From: Scatosoma sp045660265
GTDB taxonomy: Bacteria > Bacillota > Clostridia > Christensenellales > Borkfalkiaceae
DNA length: 64,000 bases
NCBI GenBank assembly: GCA_045660265.1
Contig: JAZRDM010000013.1
Location: 1 to 64,000 of the forward strand
Reading direction: 5' to 3'
Each line of letters starts with the position of its first letter. Positions within the stretch are counted from its first letter, which is position 1. Position numbers and translations under genes: made by a program. Below, piece by piece: positions 39,074-47,928 of this stretch. A model generated the notes under the pieces. The model saw nothing but the letters and a program-made list of their open reading frames with translations, did no database searches and was not told the DNA's origin.

Positions 39074-40885
39074 TTACTTATCTTTATTAGTTTTCAAAAT
39101 TTCCATAAACACTTCGGAAGGTACTTCTACGCTACCCACTTGGCGCATACGCTTTTTACCTTCCTTTTGCTTTTCAAGCAGCTTTCTCTTACGCGTAATA
39201 TCGCCGCCGTAACACTTAGCAAGTACGTCTTTACGTACTGCTTTTACCGTTTCACGAGCGATAATTTTACCGCCTACCGCTGCCTGCACTGGAATTTCAA
39301 ACAATTGACGAGGAATTGCTTCTTTCAAGTTTTCGCAAAGCGTTCTACCTCTTTCATACGCTCTATCTTCGAAAACAATAATCGACAACGCGTCACAAAT
39401 ATCCCCGTTGAGTAAAATATCCAAACGAACAAGTTTAGAACGCTGATAGCCAGCCAACTCATAGTCGAAACTTGCGTATCCCTTTGTGCGAGATTTTAAG
39501 CTGTCAAAGAAATCGTACACAATTTCATTTAAGGGCAACGTATATTCAAGTTTCACTCTGCGTTCATCTAAATAGGTCATATTTTTAAACACGCCGCGTT
39601 TTTCTTTACACAAATCCATAATCGGCCCCATATAATCGGGTGGCGTGAAAATATCCGCTTTTACAATAGGTTCTTCCATATACTCGATATCAGACGGATC
39701 GGGTAAATGCGAAGGATTATCTACGAAGAATTCTTCTCCATTCGTCTTATGCACAAGATAACTAACTGACGGCGCCGTCGTGATAATATCCAAATTAAAC
39801 TCACGTTCGATACGTTCTTGGATAATTTCCATATGCAACAATCCTAAGAAACCACAACGGAACCCAAAGCCGAGCGCAACCGAATTATCCGGTTCAAAGA
39901 TAAGCGAAGCGTCGTTTAACTGCAATTTTAAAATTGCTTCTTTCAAATCGTTAAACTTACTTCCGTCTAAGGGATAAATACCGCAGAACACTACGGGTTG
40001 CACCTTTTTATAACCAGGCAAAGCTTCTTTTGCGGGGTTTGTCGCCAACGTAACCGTATCGCCTACTGCGACGTCTTGTATGGATTTAATAGAAGCTGCG
40101 ATATAACCAACCTCGCCTGCCTTTAACACTTCTTTCGGCAAGGGAGAAGGCGCAAAAGCGCCGACTTCAGTTACGTCGTAAATGGTATTAGATAAGAAAG
40201 TCGTAATCTTATCCCCTACTTTCACACAGCCGTCCATCAAACGAACAAACAAAATAACCCCTTTATAGTTATCGTAATAGCTATCGAAAATCAATGCTTT
40301 AAGCGGTGCTTCCGTTTCACCTTCTGGCGCAGGGAAATATTGCGTAATTGCTTCTAACAAATCCTCAATATTCGTACCTTCCTTTGCAGAAACGCAAGGC
40401 ACACCGCTTGCATCTAAACCGATAACGTCTTCTATTTCTTGCTTTACTTCGTCAATTCGCGCACTAGGCAAGTCGATTTTATTGATAACAGGTAAAATCT
40501 CTAAATTGTTTTCGAGCGCCAAATATACGTTTGCGAGCGTTTGCGCTTCTACGCCTTGCGTTGCGTCTACAACCAAAATAGCCCCCTCGCACGCTGCAAG
40601 CGAACGGCTAACTTCGTACGTGAAGTCAACGTGGCCTGGAGTATCAATTAAGTTGAACTCATATTCCTGCCCGTCTTTTGCCGTATAATACATTCTTACA
40701 GGTGTCAGCTTAATTGTAATGCCACGTTCTCTTTCAATATCCATGCTATCCAGCAATTGTTCTTCCATGTCGCGCTTGGAAACTTGTCCCGTGCGTTCGA
40801 TCAATCTGTCCGCAAGGGTACTTTTACCGTGGTCAATATGCGCAATAATACAAAAATTTCTTAAAGTTGACTTGGGTTTCGCCAT
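39074..40885 (-). CDS. lepA: Elongation factor 4 (LepA)
   Basis: A 603-residue translational GTPase. G1 is IAHIDHGKSTLADRL near residue 14, the switch region RERGITIKL follows, then DTPGHVDF and NKIDLP. The LepA-specific C-terminal domain is complete (GGDITRKRKLLEKQKEGKKRM). It binds stalled or compressed ribosomes and promotes back-translocation or subunit maturation. Full length. It lies between lysR and hemW. Confidence 0.98.
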   Translation of the reverse strand: MAKPKSTLRNFCIIAHIDHGKSTLADRLIERTGQVSKRDMEEQLLDSMDIERERGITIKLTPVRMYYTAKDGQEYEFNLIDTPGHVDFTYEVSRSLAACEGAILVVDATQGVEAQTLANVYLALENNLEILPVINKIDLPSARIDEVKQEIEDVIGLDASGVPCVSAKEGTNIEDLLEAITQYFPAPEGETEAPLKALIFDSYYDNYKGVILFVRLMDGCVKVGDKITTFLSNTIYDVTEVGAFAPSPLPKEVLKAGEVGYIAASIKSIQDVAVGDTVTLATNPAKEALPGYKKVQPVVFCGIYPLDGSKFNDLKEAILKLQLNDASLIFEPDNSVALGFGFRCGFLGLLHMEIIQERIEREFNLDIITTAPSVSYLVHKTNGEEFFVDNPSHLPDPSDIEYMEEPIVKADIFTPPDYMGPIMDLCKEKRGVFKNMTYLDERRVKLEYTLPLNEIVYDFFDSLKSRTKGYASFDYELAGYQRSKLVRLDILLNGDICDALSIIVFEDRAYERGRTLCENLKEAIPRQLFEIPVQAAVGGKIIARETVKAVRKDVLAKCYGGDITRKRKLLEKQKEGKKRMRQVGSVEVPSEVFMEILKTNKDK

Positions 40886-40909
40886 AATTTTTTATCCTTT
40901 TCTATTCTC

Positions 40910-41797
40910 TCAACAATCAAGCATATCTAAAAACGCTTTCAGTACATAAGGAATTTGCGCATTTTTATGCAACAACATTCCTATTGAACGAGCGGGCAAT
41001 GCGGGCTCTGTTTGTATTTCGAATATACCTTCGTCCGACAAAGCACGAGCGGCATATTCTTTAGGGATAATCCCAACGCCCATACCGCTAGACACAAAAC
41101 GCTTCATTAAATCCCAACTGCAAATTTCAAGAGAAGGCTTCAGCTCTACGCCGATATTTCGGAAAAATTCATCCCATACCGTACGAGCAACCGTCTTCTT
41201 TTCCATCATGATCAAGGGATACTTTTTCAACTGTTTCATAGTAACCGTGACTTGCTTTAATTCGGGGTATTTATCCCCTGCAACAAACACGTCGTTTAAG
41301 CGTATACAATTGCCATGCAACACCAATTCAGGATCAACCTCAATAGGCATATTAACAAACGCCACGTCGCATTGATTAGCTTTTACACGTTCAATTGTGC
41401 GTGGTGTAATATCCGAATACAGCTCTATTTTAACCAACGGAAATTTTTCACGGTAGGCTACGATTTTATCCGCTAAAAAATATTCGAATATCGTATCCGA
41501 AGCACCGATTCGAATGGTCCCCGTCGCCGTCGAATTTGCAAGCGAAATCATAGTTTCCGCTTCCCATAATAATCCTAACGCTTGTTCTATTTTAGAAAAA
41601 ATCAATTTCCCGCCCCGCTCGGAAAGTTCCATTCCCCGATGCGTTCGATTGAATAACGTAACCCCTAATTGATTTTCTAGTTGTTTAATCGATTGTGAAA
41701 CGGCGGGCTGGGAAATATATAATTCTTCCGCCGCCTTTGTTAAACTGCCGCATTTTGCAACCGTATAAAACACTCTGTATAATTCCAGATTAACCAT
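40910..41797 (-). CDS. LysR-family transcription regulator
   Basis: A 295-residue regulator. The N-terminal winged helix-turn-helix is clear: YTVAKCGSLTKAAEELYISQPAVSQSIKQLE. The periplasmic-binding-like effector domain follows from about residue 90 (IRIGASDTIFEYFL). It resembles CysL/CynR-like members, but the inducer is unknown. Unusually it is placed inside a run of housekeeping genes, only ten bases after mnmE, so it is probably cotranscribed rather than divergent from a target. Confidence 0.93.
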   Translation of the reverse strand: MVNLELYRVFYTVAKCGSLTKAAEELYISQPAVSQSIKQLENQLGVTLFNRTHRGMELSERGGKLIFSKIEQALGLLWEAETMISLANSTATGTIRIGASDTIFEYFLADKIVAYREKFPLVKIELYSDITPRTIERVKANQCDVAFVNMPIEVDPELVLHGNCIRLNDVFVAGDKYPELKQVTVTMKQLKKYPLIMMEKKTVARTVWDEFFRNIGVELKPSLEICSWDLMKRFVSSGMGVGIIPKEYAARALSDEGIFEIQTEPALPARSIGMLLHKNAQIPYVLKAFLDMLDC

Positions 41798-41806
41798 TTT
41801 TACCTC

Positions 41807-43147
41807 TTATTTTCCTACGCAAAACTTCTCGAAAATTTCTTTAATAATTTCTTCCGTAGCCGTTTCGCCCGTAATTTCCCCTAACTTATCCCACGCCTCT
41901 TTTACGTCAATCCCGATTAAATCAAGAGGCTGCATACCGCAAGCCAAAATTGCTTTTTGTAACTTTTCTTTCGCGTCCTTTAACGCGCGGTAGTGCCGTT
42001 CTTCTATCAAAAATGCCGCGTCTTCGCTGCGTTCGCCTAATCCGCGTTCGTATAAAAGTGCTTTCAGCTTTTCTATCCCTTCGCCCGTTACAGCGGACGT
42101 TAATACATCTGCATCCGTGTCCGTATCATCTTTAGAAGCGTCCATTTTATTTAACACTTTGATAAGCGGCTTGCCTTGCACCATTTGCAAAACTTTTGCA
42201 TCTTCGTCGTCTAATTTACGAGTAGAATCCGCCACAAATACAGCCACGTCACACGAACGAATGATATGCTCTGCACGCTCAATCCCAATATTCTCGATTT
42301 TATCCCCACTCTCTCTTACGCCAGCGGTATCGTACAAATTAAATTTCGCGCCGTGGATTTCGATAACGCCTTCCACCGCGTCGCGCGTCGTACCTGCAAT
42401 CGAAGAAACAATAGCTTTTTCATAGCCAAGCAACCTATTTAACAACGAGCTTTTTCCCGTATTCGGCTTTCCACAAATCGCTACGGTTACGCCCGACTTA
42501 ATTTTCTTTCCTACTGCATATCCCGCCAACAAAGCGTTTAATTCGCCTTGCAACTTTATAAGCTGTACACGCAATTCTTCGACATGTTGCTCTTCTATAT
42601 CCTCTTCGGGATAATCCACGGATACGTCAATACCTGCCAACAAATATTTTAATGAGGATTGCAACTCAATCACTTTTTTGGTTAATTTTTCGTTATAGAG
42701 CAAATAACCAGCTTTTACCTCGGCTTCCGATTCGCCGTTAATCATATCCGCAACCCCTTCGGTTGCAGCAAGCGAAAGTTTCCCGTTTAAAAACGCGCGC
42801 TTGGTAAATTCCCCTTTTGTCGCACTTCTTGCGCCTAAACGGAAAGTTTGTTTTAAAATACCGCGAGCAATACTCTCGCCGCCATGGCATTGAAATTCAA
42901 CGATATCCTCTCCCGTATAGCTTTGCGGACCTTTAAAGTACACGCACAGCCCATAATCGACAAACGTACCGCCGTCAATTTTTCCAGGATACATTCTGTA
43001 CGGTTCGAAATCCGCCACGGCAACCTTCCCCGTCGGCGTAAACATTTTTGCCGCCAACGCAAGCGGATCTTTCCCACTAATTCGTATAATAGCAACACCG
43101 CCTTTTCCTGCAGGAGTCGCAATCGCGGAAATGTTTTCTTCGGGCAT
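41807..43147 (-). CDS. mnmE: tRNA-modification GTPase MnmE
   Basis: A 446-residue protein. The N-terminal folate-binding domain begins ISAIATPAGKGGVAIIRISG, the GTPase G1 motif is ICGKPNTGKSSLLNRLLG near residue 224, followed by SIAGTTRDAVEG and NKMD. The catalytic C-terminal Cys is in the terminal FCVGK. With MnmG it installs the aminomethyl-type group on U34 of tRNAs. Full length. A TTACAG-16-TATAAT promoter precedes it. Confidence 0.98.
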   Translation of the reverse strand: MPEENISAIATPAGKGGVAIIRISGKDPLALAAKMFTPTGKVAVADFEPYRMYPGKIDGGTFVDYGLCVYFKGPQSYTGEDIVEFQCHGGESIARGILKQTFRLGARSATKGEFTKRAFLNGKLSLAATEGVADMINGESEAEVKAGYLLYNEKLTKKVIELQSSLKYLLAGIDVSVDYPEEDIEEQHVEELRVQLIKLQGELNALLAGYAVGKKIKSGVTVAICGKPNTGKSSLLNRLLGYEKAIVSSIAGTTRDAVEGVIEIHGAKFNLYDTAGVRESGDKIENIGIERAEHIIRSCDVAVFVADSTRKLDDEDAKVLQMVQGKPLIKVLNKMDASKDDTDTDADVLTSAVTGEGIEKLKALLYERGLGERSEDAAFLIEERHYRALKDAKEKLQKAILACGMQPLDLIGIDVKEAWDKLGEITGETATEEIIKEIFEKFCVGK

Positions 43148-43189
43148 TTTTTCGCTCTCCTTTTATAACTTGAATTTATATCTCTTTTT

Positions 43190-43217
43190 ATTATAACATA
43201 GTATTATAGTTCTGTAA
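43190..43217 (-). promoter_or_regulatory. Promoter for mnmE
   Basis: Minus-strand TTACAG at 43212-43217 and TATAAT at 43190-43195, spacer 16. It may drive the long mnmE-to-aroK series. Confidence 0.65.
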
Positions 43218-43247
43218 ACTATTTAAGGATAATTTTTTACAAAAAAA

Positions 43248-43280
43248 GACGGAAAATATAACTTTTACTTATTTTCCGTC
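43248..43280 (-). terminator. Terminator of the truA/membrane-protein group
   Basis: An 11-base perfect stem GACGGAAAATA with complement, 11-base loop, then a run of seven T on the minus strand. Confidence 0.9.
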
Positions 43281-43305
43281 CCGTTTGTATTTTGTTGTTT
43301 TTTAC

Positions 43306-44166
43306 TTATTCAAAGAAGGAATCAAACCCGTTGCCTTTAAAAGTTTCTTCCTTGCTTTCTTGTGATTGCTCATCCGATTTTTTCTCTCCGCCAAACTCCG
43401 CAAAAGGCGCTTCTGGTTCCTTTTTTTCTTCTTGTGCCGTCGTGTTTCCGTAAGGGTTTCCATACGGATTATACGGTCCATATGGATTATACTGCCGACT
43501 ACGAATAAACGCTTCACGTCTTGCACGCATATACGCTTCATAGTCAATCTCTTTATTGTTTCTATGCGCAAAGATAACAACGTAACGGGCTAAAGGAATA
43601 AAAAAGTTTAAAATACTAAAAATTCTATAATTCTTCGGATTATATCTACGATATAACCCCATCAACAAAATCAGCAAGAGTATTTGATAAATCAATTCAA
43701 CGATAGATAAAATATAATCGCTGATTCTATAAAGCATATAAATAGTCGTACCTGGTTCGTTCAAGTTCACCCAAACGGGTAACACCTCGCCCGTTTCCAT
43801 CGGTACGTAGCTAGGCAAACCGTGAACCATATATAAATAAATTTCGGAAAAAATAACGAAAGCGCAACAAAGCGTAGTTACGATTTGCGCTATCATGGTA
43901 TAGAGCCCTGCGTGCCTCATTTTATGTCCAAACACGTCGCATTCACCCGCGATTTTACCGATATAAATCAAATTTGCAAACGGCACAAACGCCAACCATT
44001 TATGTTTACATTCCTTGTTTTGCGCCATCTTGTACAACCCAATCCCCTGCAAAACAAACAGCGCAAGCCATATCCCGCCTGCAATTATCAAGCCTGTTAT
44101 CAGCGACTCGGTCGTTATTTCGCTGCTAAATAACATTGTCCAAAAATATAAAGTATATATTTCCAT
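43306..44166 (-). CDS. Membrane protein with Asn/Pro/Tyr/Gly-rich cytoplasmic tail
   Basis: A 286-residue protein with about five membrane segments in residues 20-215. CKHKWLAFVPFANLIYIGKIAG after the first segment resembles small DUF805/DUF4870-like membrane proteins, but I do not assign a family. The last 90 residues are hydrophilic, with a short repeat NPYGPYNPYGNPYG near residue 235 and an acidic end. AGGAGA lies about 16 bases from the ATG, a long spacing. It follows truA in the same direction. Function unknown. Confidence 0.75.
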   Translation of the reverse strand: MEIYTLYFWTMLFSSEITTESLITGLIIAGGIWLALFVLQGIGLYKMAQNKECKHKWLAFVPFANLIYIGKIAGECDVFGHKMRHAGLYTMIAQIVTTLCCAFVIFSEIYLYMVHGLPSYVPMETGEVLPVWVNLNEPGTTIYMLYRISDYILSIVELIYQILLLILLMGLYRRYNPKNYRIFSILNFFIPLARYVVIFAHRNNKEIDYEAYMRARREAFIRSRQYNPYGPYNPYGNPYGNTTAQEEKKEPEAPFAEFGGEKKSDEQSQESKEETFKGNGFDSFFE

Positions 44167-44195
44167 ACGAAATATTTACAATCTCCTATCTTTTC

Positions 44196-44948
44196 TTAAT
44201 TATCGTATTCAACATTTATCAACGTCAGGCCTTTTGCCGGCATCGTCTTGCCCAGCAAACTTCTATCGCCTGTTTCAAAACTCTCGCGCAAGCTTTCCGT
44301 GTCTTTAATTCCTAAGGAAAGCGCCAACAGCTCGCCCACCATTGTCCGCACCATATTGTATAAAAAACCGTTTCCTGTTACGTAAATTTTTAAATCTCTG
44401 CAACCAAAGGAAAAGCTTTCTTCCACTTTTACCTCATACACTGTCCGAACCGTTGTTTTTACAGATGAGCCCGACGCACAAAAAGCTTTAAAATCATGTT
44501 CACCTTCAAAGAGTTTTGCCATTCTTTGTAAAATGGAAAGTTCGCCTAAAGCATCCACACGAACGGCATACCGTTCTTTTAACGGAATTTCGCGTTTACT
44601 TTCATACAACGAATAACAATACGTTTTTCGCTTCGCACTGCGGTTGGAATCAAAGCCGTCCTTTCCTTCCCAACCATCCAGCACTCTTACGTCGCTTGGC
44701 AAAAATCTATTTAAGCAATCGGGCATTTTTTCAGGCGGAACCGTAATTGATTCGCTGTTAAAATGACATACTTGTCCCAGCGCATGCACACCGGCGTCCG
44801 TTCTTCCGCTTGCCGTTATCCGAACGTCTTGTCCAAGCGCATCCATCACGGCATTCTCCAAACGTTGTTGTACGGACATTGCGTTTTTTTGCCGTTGCCA
44901 TCCCGCATACTCCGTTCCATCATAACAAATTTTTAATACATATCGCAT
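44196..44948 (-). CDS. truA: tRNA pseudouridine(38-40) synthase
   Basis: A 250-residue enzyme. The catalytic Asp51 is in SGRTDAGVHALGQ, and GNGFLYNMVRTMVGELL is the family C-terminal motif. It converts U38-U40 of the tRNA anticodon arm to pseudouridine. The open frame runs 30 codons further upstream into ecfT, but MRYVLKICYDGTEYAGWQRQ is the canonical start. It begins three bases after the ecfT stop, the ecfA-ecfT-truA order typical of Firmicutes. Confidence 0.96.
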   Translation of the reverse strand: MRYVLKICYDGTEYAGWQRQKNAMSVQQRLENAVMDALGQDVRITASGRTDAGVHALGQVCHFNSESITVPPEKMPDCLNRFLPSDVRVLDGWEGKDGFDSNRSAKRKTYCYSLYESKREIPLKERYAVRVDALGELSILQRMAKLFEGEHDFKAFCASGSSVKTTVRTVYEVKVEESFSFGCRDLKIYVTGNGFLYNMVRTMVGELLALSLGIKDTESLRESFETGDRSLLGKTMPAKGLTLINVEYDN

Positions 44949-44950
44949 AG

Positions 44951-45763
44951 CTACACCATTGGAGGAAGATATGCCCCGCAAAGCGCTACTGCTGTAATCA
45001 ACAGCACCAATACCACAATCGCGACAAAATCTCGCCAAGTAAACGTTAGTTTTTTATATTTTGTGCGTTTGCCATCCCCCGAATAACACCTTGCGTCCAT
45101 TGCGTCGCCCAGCTCTTCCGCTCGGCGCAACGAACTGATTAAAAGAGGCGCGATAACAGGTAATACCGCTTTAATCCTTTGCAATAAGCTACCCGTTTCA
45201 AAATCGGCACCGCGCGATTTTTGCGCGTTCATAATTCTCGCCGTCTCCTCCGTTAAAATAGGGATAAAGCGCAGCGCGATAGACATAATCAACGCAAACG
45301 CGTGCACGGGGAAGTGCAACCATTTTAAAGGCGTAAGCAAGCTTTCAATACCGTCCGTCAGCGACACGGGCGACGTCGTTAACGTGAGAATAGACGAGCC
45401 CAGCACTAATAAAAATAATCGAATAGCAAAAAACAATGTGGAGAATACCGCTTCTTTGGTGATAATGATAATCCACCATTCTGCAAGCACCGTTTCCCCT
45501 TGCCCAAAAAATAAATTCAACAGCGAGGTAAAGAGCAATAAAAATGCCACCGCTTTGATACTATTTAACAGTTTTCCTAAAGGTATGCCGGATACCGCCA
45601 CGACAAGTAAAAACATTACCGCACATGCGCCAAGCGCATAAAAATCTTGCGCAAGAAACACCGTAACGATATACCCTATCAACCAAACAAGCTTTAAGCG
45701 CGGGTCTAAGCGGTGCGTAAAGGAGTCAGCAGGATAATACTGCCCAAACGAAACGTCATTCAT
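44951..45763 (-). CDS. ecfT: ECF transporter transmembrane subunit EcfT
   Basis: A 270-residue membrane protein with about five to six segments. It opens with FGQYYPADSFTHRLDPRLKL, typical of EcfT, and holds the two ATPase-coupling A-R-G-like elements as NAQKSRGADFE and DAMDARCYSG. It forms the energising module with the ATPases and exchanges with vitamin-binding S components encoded elsewhere. The AAGGAGG site lies inside the end of the ATPase gene, and the two genes overlap by eight bases. Confidence 0.95.
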   Translation of the reverse strand: MNDVSFGQYYPADSFTHRLDPRLKLVWLIGYIVTVFLAQDFYALGACAVMFLLVVAVSGIPLGKLLNSIKAVAFLLLFTSLLNLFFGQGETVLAEWWIIIITKEAVFSTLFFAIRLFLLVLGSSILTLTTSPVSLTDGIESLLTPLKWLHFPVHAFALIMSIALRFIPILTEETARIMNAQKSRGADFETGSLLQRIKAVLPVIAPLLISSLRRAEELGDAMDARCYSGDGKRTKYKKLTFTWRDFVAIVVLVLLITAVALCGAYLPPMV

Positions 45764-47645
45764 TTGCGTTCCCTCCTTGCGTTAAACTCATACCTGCCCC
45801 TATGCTTTTTGCATATTGTAAGATTTGATTAACAAAATCGTGGCTTGACAAATCGCATTCGATTTCTATCCCAGCCGCGCACAAACGCTGTAATACTTTT
45901 TGCGTAAACGGAATATCTAAGCCCGCTTTTTGCGTTTCTCCGCTTTCAAACAAAGTTTTTGGCTTGCCAGTTGCTACAATTTTCCCGTCCGCAAAAACAG
46001 CCGCTTGATTACAATTTTCCGAAATTTCATCCATATCGTGAGAAACGATAATCACCGTTTTACACCAATCTTTATGAATATTGTGCAAAAGCTGCATAAT
46101 TTCTTTTTTTCCAAGCGGGTCTAACCCAGCGGCAGGTTCGTCCAAAACCAAAATTTCAGGTTTGGTTACTATAACGCCCGCAATCGCTACCCGACGTTTT
46201 TGCCCGCCCGAAAGCTCAAACGGAGAACGTCTTTTTATCTCTTCATAATTTAACCCAACCGTTTCAAGCGCTTCTTGAACAGCTTGGCGAACCTCCTCAA
46301 TAGACAATTCTTTTTCCGCAAAGTTTTTTAACCCGAATGCTACGTCGGCGAACACCGTTTCTGCAAACAGTTGATACTCGGGATATTGAAAAACCATCCC
46401 TACCTTTTTGCGAAGGGCTTTAAAATCTGTCTTGTTATCCGTTAAATCAAACCCATTAACCTGTAAAACAGTATTGGACTTTTCTGCTTTTTTCTTTGCC
46501 TTATATTTTTTCTCAGCTGTGGGAAGTTTTAACAACGCATTTAAATACTGCACAAACGTAGATTTCCCACTGCCAGTATGTCCAATAATACCAAAGAAAT
46601 CTCCACACTCAATTGTTAAATCCACGCCATCTAGCGCGTGCGTTTCAAAGGGAGAATTTGCATTATACGTATGGCTTAATTGGCGGCATTCTATACAGCC
46701 AATTCCCGCACCACTATCACATGAACGCGTACCTGCCCCCATGCTTTCTGCATTTTTTACCCATTTACCTTGCGGGAGTTGCATTGAAAGCGCATCCGCT
46801 AATTGTATAGCGTCTAAGGTATCTAAAACACTTAAACCACCTTGTTGTAAAGCCCGACAAATACGAACGGGCATAGGCAACGCCAAATGGTATTTTTCAA
46901 GTTCTTTTTCTTGACATAAAATATCTTGCGGCTTGCCTTGCATAACAATTTCGCCGCGGTTCATTACAATCGCCCTATCCGCAAGCATTGCTTCTTCGGG
47001 AAAATGCGTAATTAGAAGCACCGTCATTTTTTCTTGCTTGTTAAGCTTTAAAACGACATCTAATACTTCCTTTCTGCTACGTGGATCTAACATAGCCGTA
47101 GATTCGTCTAAAATTAAAATTTTAGGTTTTAACGCCAACGCACCCGCTATCGCAATACGCTGTTTTTGCCCACCCGACAATCTAGACGGCGTACCATGGC
47201 GATATTCCGCCATGCCTACAGAATTTAAAGCAAAATCAATTCTGTTTCCAATTTCTTCACGGGATAAACCGATATTTTCTGGACCAAACGCCACGTCGTC
47301 TTCAACAATAGACGCAACCATTTGATTATCTGGATTTTGGAATACTATCCCCACTTGTTTTCGAATTTCGTATAAATTTTTTTCATCCGTCGCATCTAAT
47401 CCAAAAACAGTAATTTTCCCGCTTTGAGCCGACAATAAACCGTTTGTTAAACGAGCCAACGTAGATTTCCCGCTGCCATTATGCCCCAAGACCGCGACAA
47501 ATTCGCCTTCTTCCACGCTAAAATTGACGCCACGCAAAGCAAACCCGCCTAAATCAACGCTCGAAAAAGGCGAAACGAGCTCTTCTCTTTGCTCCTCCGC
47601 ATCCGTATATGAAAACGTTACTTTTTCAAACGTGATTGCTTGCAT
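45756..47645 (-). CDS. ecfA: Fused ECF transporter ATPase (EcfA1-EcfA2)
   Basis: A 629-residue protein made of two complete ABC ATPases. Domain 1 has GHNGSGKST, SRLSGGQKQR and ILILDESTAMLDP; domain 2 has GHTGSGKST, FELSGGQKRR and ILVLDEPAAGLDP. In most Firmicutes EcfA1 and EcfA2 are separate adjacent genes; here they are one chain with a roughly 60-residue linker. The linker and the extreme C-terminus carry similar peptides (NAESMGAGT and YAKSIGAGM) encoded by near-identical 24-base sequences. Overlaps ecfT by eight bases; preceded by a promoter containing a palindrome. Confidence 0.95.
   Translation of the reverse strand: MQAITFEKVTFSYTDAEEQREELVSPFSSVDLGGFALRGVNFSVEEGEFVAVLGHNGSGKSTLARLTNGLLSAQSGKITVFGLDATDEKNLYEIRKQVGIVFQNPDNQMVASIVEDDVAFGPENIGLSREEIGNRIDFALNSVGMAEYRHGTPSRLSGGQKQRIAIAGALALKPKILILDESTAMLDPRSRKEVLDVVLKLNKQEKMTVLLITHFPEEAMLADRAIVMNRGEIVMQGKPQDILCQEKELEKYHLALPMPVRICRALQQGGLSVLDTLDAIQLADALSMQLPQGKWVKNAESMGAGTRSCDSGAGIGCIECRQLSHTYNANSPFETHALDGVDLTIECGDFFGIIGHTGSGKSTFVQYLNALLKLPTAEKKYKAKKKAEKSNTVLQVNGFDLTDNKTDFKALRKKVGMVFQYPEYQLFAETVFADVAFGLKNFAEKELSIEEVRQAVQEALETVGLNYEEIKRRSPFELSGGQKRRVAIAGVIVTKPEILVLDEPAAGLDPLGKKEIMQLLHNIHKDWCKTVIIVSHDMDEISENCNQAAVFADGKIVATGKPKTLFESGETQKAGLDIPFTQKVLQRLCAAGIEIECDLSSHDFVNQILQYAKSIGAGMSLTQGGNANE
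45791..45814 (-). repeat. 24-base repeat, copy 1 (C-terminus of fused EcfA)
   Basis: On the plus strand TACCTGCCCC-T-ATGCTTTTTGCAT. It differs at two positions from copy 2 at 46730-46753 and lies in the same reading frame. Confidence 0.7.
46730..46753 (-). repeat. 24-base repeat, copy 2 (linker of fused EcfA)
   Basis: On the plus strand TACCTGCCCC-C-ATGCTTTCTGCAT, in the interdomain linker, matching copy 1 at 22 of 24 positions. Confidence 0.7.
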
Positions 47646-47684
47646 ACTCCGTCCTTTTACGTAAAAACAATTTTTTTACAAAAT

Positions 47685-47713
47685 ATCATACTAAACTAGT
47701 ATAATTATAACAA
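47685..47713 (-). promoter_or_regulatory. Promoter with palindrome for the ecf operon
   Basis: Minus-strand TTGTTA at 47708-47713 and TATGAT at 47685-47690, spacer 17. A perfect palindrome ATACTA-AAC-TAGTAT (47689-47703) fills the spacer and touches the -10, a good operator position. Confidence 0.65.
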
Positions 47714-47859
47714 ATTTTCCCCCTTATTACAATGAAAATCGCGTGAAATTATGTGATTTTGTTAAAAAAATCAACAATTTTCGATTTTTTTTTGATTTTC
47801 CCCTCGATTTTTTGATGAAATACTCTTTTTTCATACGTCAATTTTTTTATGTAAAATAC

Positions 47860-47888
47860 TTGTATTCTACTCTAAAATATATTATAAT
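47860..47888 (+). promoter_or_regulatory. Promoter for the first yitT-like gene
   Basis: TTGTAT at 47860-47865 and TATAAT at 47883-47888, spacer 17. Confidence 0.7.
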
Positions 47889-47928
47889 AATCGTATCACA
47901 TATAGGAAATTGTAAGGAGCGAAGAATT

